The translations under genes and the position numbers were made by a program. A stretch of DNA of 8,758 nucleotides from CAYTYX01 sp964442325 (lineage in GTDB: Bacteria; Patescibacteriota; Saccharimonadia; Saccharimonadales; UBA10212): the NCBI GenBank assembly GCA_964442325.1, contig CAYTYX010000019.1, forward strand, positions 1 to 8,758, written 5' to 3'. The notes below the pieces were generated by a model. That model made no database searches. It saw only the letters and a list, made by a program, of their open reading frames with translations, and had not been told where the DNA came from. Below, in pieces: positions 5,782 to 8,758 of this stretch. Each line of letters starts with the position of its first letter. The stretch's first letter is position 1.

Positions 5782-5820
5782 CAAAATTTCAAACAGCCGG
5801 AGGCTTGGTTTAAAATTTTG
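5782..5820. repeat. Imperfect inverted repeat upstream of tRNA-Lys
   Basis: The left arm CAAAATTT, AAAC, GCC (5782-5798) pairs with GGC, GTTT, AAATTTTG (5802-5820) across a 3-base loop, with one G-T-type mismatch and a small internal loop: about 15 Watson-Crick pairs. It lies downstream of the membrane protein gene on the minus strand and upstream of the tRNA. There is no T-run after either arm, so it is not a standard intrinsic terminator, but it may end or protect the upstream transcript. Confidence 0.5.
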
Positions 5821-5895
5821 GGTTAAAATTGCTGGGGCAATACAGCAAATAACACCTTAAATTATCCGTTTTTTAGGCAAATAAGTCAATTTTGG

Positions 5896-6378
5896 CTAAA
5901 TTTTAGATTTTTTGCCAGACTTTTTAGAAGCTTCTAGCCAAATCAGTAGCAAGCTAACTAGCGCACCAATGCCAACGATACTGGATTGATAGCGTTGCAG
6001 GTCGCCCCACAAACTAGACGAGTAAAAATTAGCGGTGGTGGCATCGGTTAGTAGCGGCACAGCTGTCAGCGCCAGTAGACCGCCGGCAGCCAAGGCTGGC
6101 GCCAGATGCATAAGTCGCTTAGACCGCGGGGTGGCGTGGTGGGTTAAAAGTAGGGTTAGGGCGGTTGGCAGCACTAATACCCCCAGGCTCACCAGACTAC
6201 TATTAACAGATGTGTGGAGTTGGCCAAACAGCCGGTTGATATCGGCAATCGAATAATTAAGAACTGTATAGCCGGTGGCCAGACTCAAAAAAGTTAGGGC
6301 GCCGTTGGCCCGCAGCAACCAAACTAGTACTGCCGGGCCAAAAACCAAAAGTGCCAAAACAACAACTGCCATAAGCAT
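5896..6378 (-). CDS. Small multi-pass membrane protein, 160 aa, function unknown
   Basis: I do not recognise the family. The protein has about five hydrophobic segments: residues 3-22, 27-43, 62-79, 91-110 and 133-149. Short polar stretches lie between them, the longest being 44-60 (ADINRLFGQLHTSVNS) and 111-132 (a Thr/Ser-rich loop ending in LWGDLQRYQSS). It ends in a lysine-rich tail (SKKSGKKSKI), which by the positive-inside rule should be cytoplasmic. No catalytic or metal motif is seen. The ATG at 6378 is preceded by AGGA with 7 bases of spacing; a second in-frame ATG two codons later is also possible. Membrane-like composition across the whole frame and the good start context support a real gene. 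It is separated from the rimK gene by 94 bases including a palindrome, so it is probably transcribed separately. Confidence 0.72.
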   Translation of the reverse strand: MLMAVVVLALLVFGPAVLVWLLRANGALTFLSLATGYTVLNYSIADINRLFGQLHTSVNSSLVSLGVLVLPTALTLLLTHHATPRSKRLMHLAPALAAGGLLALTAVPLLTDATTANFYSSSLWGDLQRYQSSIVGIGALVSLLLIWLEASKKSGKKSKI

Positions 6379-6439
6379 TATTCTATCCTAAAAAAAGGAA
6401 AAGAGCAGCCCAAGCATCGAATTTATTTCGTGCCCGGCG

Positions 6440-6469
6440 CGGTGAGAAAAACCTAGGTTTTTCTCACCG
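6440..6469. terminator. Perfect 30-base palindrome after rimK, probable terminator
   Basis: CGGTGAGAAAAACCT is followed directly by its exact reverse complement AGGTTTTTCTCACCG, starting 3 bases after the rimK stop. As RNA it forms a 13-pair stem with a CUAG loop. There is no T-run beyond the stem, but the T5 tract within the 3' arm is preceded by GG. Position at the end of the three-gene operon supports a transcript end or RNA-stabilising hairpin; a protein-binding palindrome remains possible. Confidence 0.55.
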
Positions 6470-6472
6470 ATG

Positions 6473-7378
6473 TTAGGCCCCGACGCGGTCTTTGCGCCGT
6501 CGGCCTTTAGCGTTTTGTTCTATGTATTCAATGATTTTCTCTACCACATTGCGGCCGGTTATAAGTTCTGGTGTACGAGCGCTGGCAGAGGAATTGACTT
6601 CTAAAACTACAGGGCCTTTATCAGACCGCATCATATCCACTCCACAAACCGGTAGGCCCATGGCTCGAGCAGCTTTTACGGCCGTCTTCTTCTCTTCGTC
6701 CGTCAATTTTACGGTTTTGCCAACTCCGCCCTGGTGGGTATTGGATCGAAAGTCCTCATCTAGACTTTGGCGTTTAATGCTTGCTACTACGCGACCACCG
6801 ACCACCAATGCCCGGATATCTGTACCAGCCGACTCTTCAATAAATTCTTGAACAAAAAAGTTCACGTTTTGGGCAAAAAAGGCTTGCATTACAGCTTTGG
6901 CGGCCTTGCGAGTCTCGGCTAAAACCACGCCGGTGCCGTGTGTGCCGCGGGCCACTTTAATTACAACCGGAGGACCACCAGCTAGTTCTACGACCTCTTC
7001 AAAGTCAGCCGTTTCGCGGGCAAATACTGTTTTGGGTATTCCCACGCCAGCTTTAGCCAATAACTGATTGGCTCTGAGCTTGTCACGGCTACGGACTATG
7101 GCGATAGAATTGGCTGTGGTAAACACGCCCTGATTCTCAAACTGACGAACCACGGCAGAACCGTACATAGTATATCGGTGGCCAATGCGCGGGATGATTG
7201 CGTCTACACTAATTACTTTCTCGCCCTTGTAATAAACAACTGGGTTGCCTTTTTCGATTGTTAAATAACACTTGGCATAGTCAATCACGCGGACCTCGTG
7301 GCCGCGCTTTTGCGCCTCTTCCTTCAACCGCTTGGTTGTGTAGTTGGCAGGACCTTTAGATAGAATGACTAGCTTCAT
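6473..7378 (-). CDS. rimK: RimK-type alpha-L-glutamate ligase (ATP-grasp)
   Basis: The 301-residue protein aligns along its whole length with E. coli RimK, which adds glutamates to the C-terminus of ribosomal protein S6 using ATP. Seen directly: the N-terminal MKLVILSKGPANYTTKRLKE, the domain break IIPRIGHRYTMYGSAVVRQF at 61-80, Lys100 in RDKL and Lys141 in VVIKV for ATP, the glycine-rich loop GTHGTGV at 145-151, the QEFIEE hinge at 177-182, DIRALVVG at 187-194, DFRSNTHQGG at 209-218, Asp248, and the metal site EVN (260-262). The usual NASPG continuation is NSSAS here, so a conserved Pro-Gly is missing. The C-terminus is basic (KGRRRKDR). It follows the RimB-like gene by 9 bases. The exact acceptor could be S6 or another peptide; only the ligase family is secure. 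Confidence 0.93.
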   Translation of the reverse strand: MKLVILSKGPANYTTKRLKEEAQKRGHEVRVIDYAKCYLTIEKGNPVVYYKGEKVISVDAIIPRIGHRYTMYGSAVVRQFENQGVFTTANSIAIVRSRDKLRANQLLAKAGVGIPKTVFARETADFEEVVELAGGPPVVIKVARGTHGTGVVLAETRKAAKAVMQAFFAQNVNFFVQEFIEESAGTDIRALVVGGRVVASIKRQSLDEDFRSNTHQGGVGKTVKLTDEEKKTAVKAARAMGLPVCGVDMMRSDKGPVVLEVNSSASARTPELITGRNVVEKIIEYIEQNAKGRRRKDRVGA

Positions 7379-7387
7379 ATTGGCAGC

Positions 7388-7801
7388 CTACTTTCTCTTT
7401 CTTGAAACGTCAACCACTAATTCATTTACCCGCAAAAAACGGCGTCCAATCAGCACTGGCCACTTCATCTCACTACGATCAGATAGGGTCAGGGTTATGG
7501 CGTAAAGCCGTTTTTTCAGCAGCACTCGAGTCTCTATAAAATATCTCTCGGCCTGGACACCGTTAGAGCTGCGGACGATTTTTCGCCCGAAGTTAGGAGT
7601 TTTGTGAACTTCCTCTGGGTGGTCGAAGGGAGAAAAATATAGAACTTTTTCGCCGTCCTCCTCGCCTTCATGTATACGCGTGGCATGAAGCGCGCCCGTA
7701 AAAGCACCTGTATCAATCTTAGCTACTATGCCATGCATATTAAATTCGGGGAATTCGATTTTCTCGAATGCCCCAACAATCTTATGCTTCACCTGCCTCA
7801 T
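7388..7801 (-). CDS. rimB: RimB-like retropepsin-type aspartyl protease (PF05618)
   Basis: This 137-residue protein belongs to the family annotated 'ATP-dependent zinc protease' (PF05618, DUF785), which has a retropepsin-like aspartyl protease fold and no zinc motif. The active-site strand is AKIDTGAFTGALHA at 27-40, with Asp30-Thr31-Gly32; the family usually reads DTGARTSALHA, so Arg and Ser are replaced by Phe and Gly. The later blocks RSSNGVQAERYFIET (77-91), LTLSDRSEMKWPVLIGRRFL (104-123) and LVVDVS fit the family closely. One Asp-Thr-Gly per chain implies a dimeric active site. RimB proteins occur with RimK in some bacteria and are thought to act on glutamate-tailed products. The gene has a strong GGAGG site and overlaps the DUF1704 stop by one base (TAATG), so the two are coupled. 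The gene name is given by family and neighbourhood. Confidence 0.88.
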   Translation of the reverse strand: MRQVKHKIVGAFEKIEFPEFNMHGIVAKIDTGAFTGALHATRIHEGEEDGEKVLYFSPFDHPEEVHKTPNFGRKIVRSSNGVQAERYFIETRVLLKKRLYAITLTLSDRSEMKWPVLIGRRFLRVNELVVDVSRKRK

Positions 7802-8758
7802 TATTTGTCCTCCATTACTCTACCCTTGGCATCAAAAGCTCCCCATAGGTGGTTGGGGTTAGTTGGGTCAATCTTACCCATAAACATAGTAGTAACCAAA
7901 TCCGGATCGCCCTTCAGACGATCAACGTAGTCCCATATCTTGTGAGAGCCTACAAAATAGCTAAGGGTGGTTAGCCATGGCAACTCATTAGTGCCACGGA
8001 CAGAACGGAACATAAATTTAGCGGCTGCAGCTTTTTGCTTATCAATATAAGCATTGTCGACAGCCACCGCTTTATTTAAATATGCATCCAAAATTTTGTA
8101 GCGCCACATGATTTCAAAAGTATCCCTGAAATCGTAGCCTTTTATTAGAAGCATAGCTGTTAAATAATGCTGGTAGCCAGTGCGGGCATCATCGTCTGTC
8201 ATAACCGATTCCATAACTTTGGCAATGCCCTCTTCGGCGTCACCAACACCAGCTAGACCAAAGCGCATCGGGATCAAATCCGAACCTTCGCCAATGATTG
8301 AACGAAGCATGTGAACGCCTAGCTCATGTGCTACAAGTCCGCGAACTTTATTGGGGGTCGCAGGGACGCGCTTTTCTGGTATGGTAATCGTTTTGGTTGT
8401 CGAGTTAACATATATGGCATTTCCAGATTTCATCACTACCTTCCAGCCGGAATCTGGAAATTCGCGGTCAATGATTGTCTGAAAGATAACATCGATTGCC
8501 TGAGGATCTAGTTTTAGTTTACTCTCAGGAATATTTTTATTTACCGCAAGTTGACTGATTAGTTCATCAGCGTGCTCTAGTAAAGGTCTGTAAATGGTTT
8601 TCACGGTACGTTCAATGAGCTCTTTAGCTTCTTGGCTAGGATGCAAATTCACTTGCTTGGCGTCTGTAAAGCGTAGGTCTTTAGGTAACAATTCTATAAA
8701 CTCATCTCGAATCCGGGTTATTTGAGGCTCGGTGATTTTCGCTGTATCAGAGAGGACC
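7801..8758 (-). CDS. DUF1704 metallopeptidase (QEGLA-motif family), N-terminus beyond right edge
   Basis: The reading frame stays open to the right edge, so the TTG at 8691 is not the start; 318 residues are visible and the true N-terminus is outside. The family is often annotated 'flavohemoglobin expression-modulating QEGLA motif protein' and includes the eukaryotic tubulin detyrosinase MATCAP. The metal site HELGVH (HExxxH) is at 8311-8328, followed about 30 residues later by EEGIA, which stands in place of QEGLA and supplies the third ligand. The family usually has HExGTH, so Val replaces Thr here. The preceding AIYVNSTTKTITIPEKR strands and the helical C-terminal region (RYKILDAYLNKAVAVDNAYI) are typical. 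It overlaps the RimB-like start by one base and leads into rimK, so it probably works on the same tails. The function of bacterial members is poorly known. Confidence 0.88.
   Translation of the reverse strand, partial: VLSDTAKITEPQITRIRDEFIELLPKDLRFTDAKQVNLHPSQEAKELIERTVKTIYRPLLEHADELISQLAVNKNIPESKLKLDPQAIDVIFQTIIDREFPDSGWKVVMKSGNAIYVNSTTKTITIPEKRVPATPNKVRGLVAHELGVHMLRSIIGEGSDLIPMRFGLAGVGDAEEGIAKVMESVMTDDDARTGYQHYLTAMLLIKGYDFRDTFEIMWRYKILDAYLNKAVAVDNAYIDKQKAAAAKFMFRSVRGTNELPWLTTLSYFVGSHKIWDYVDRLKGDPDLVTTMFMGKIDPTNPNHLWGAFDAKGRVMEDK
7809..7813 (-). promoter_or_regulatory. Strong Shine-Dalgarno site (GGAGG) of the RimB-like gene
   Basis: GGAGG lies 7 bases before the ATG at 7801, inside the last codons of the DUF1704 gene. 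It is the best Shine-Dalgarno match in the window and fixes this start. The stop and start share one base (TAATG), the classic arrangement for translational coupling. Confidence 0.85.

Noticed and set aside
2325..5862. 15-base sequence AATAACACCTTAAAT present in opposite orientation at 2325-2339 and 5848-5862
   Set aside because: One copy spans the end of comEC and the other is in an AT-rich gap. A single AT-rich 15-mer match in a window of this size is plausible by chance and no longer homology extends from it.
8689..8691. TTG at 8691 as the DUF1704 start
   Set aside because: The frame is open for 22 more codons to the window edge, no Shine-Dalgarno precedes the TTG, and family members are normally longer. 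The gene is simply cut by the window.

Overview
The window looks like chromosomal sequence from a small-genome bacterium of the Patescibacteria (CPR), most likely Saccharibacteria. This is inference from gene types, layout and protein style (an atypical ComEC ending after the membrane domain, a RimK / RimB-like / DUF1704 cluster, tightly packed genes with few strong Shine-Dalgarno sites). ruvC ends in TGA, and every gene reads in the standard code, so there is no sign of UGA recoding. Base composition is moderate, apart from AT-rich intergenic stretches. No transposase, integrase, CRISPR array or phage gene is visible.

Region 1 (1-3748, all minus strand) reads in the order comEC, yebC, ruvC, ruvA, a 112-residue protein of unknown function, then the first part of a tRNA-dihydrouridine synthase gene running off the left edge. 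Gaps are 3 to 19 bases and yebC and ruvC overlap, so this looks like one operon for DNA uptake, translation/regulation, Holliday-junction processing and tRNA modification. ruvB is not here. The exact octamer GGTAAAAT lies 6 or 7 bases before three of these start codons.

Region 2 (3749-4003) is an AT-rich divergent control region of 255 bases. It holds a good minus-strand promoter for comEC and a weaker plus-strand candidate overlapped by a 14-base perfect palindrome.

Region 3 (4004-5602, plus strand) is a two-gene surface module: a secreted DUF3494 (ice-binding-like) protein with a complete C-terminal LPNTG sorting signal, followed 18 bases later by a sortase with visible His, Cys and Arg catalytic residues. 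The sortase probably attaches its neighbour to the cell envelope.

Region 4 (5632-6378, minus) holds a tRNA-Lys(UUU) gene with encoded CCA, a long imperfect inverted repeat, and an unrecognised small multi-pass membrane protein.

Region 5 (6440-8758, minus) is a three-gene set: a DUF1704 metallopeptidase (start beyond the right edge), a RimB-like aspartyl protease (PF05618), and a RimK-type ATP-grasp glutamate ligase, ending at a perfect 30-base palindrome. The ligase/protease/peptidase pairing suggests a system that adds residues to peptide or protein tails and removes them. Its chemistry resembles that of RimK on ribosomal protein S6 and, by family, eukaryotic tubulin-tail editing. The substrate cannot be told from the sequence. 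This cassette and the anchored DUF3494 module are the most interesting parts of the window.
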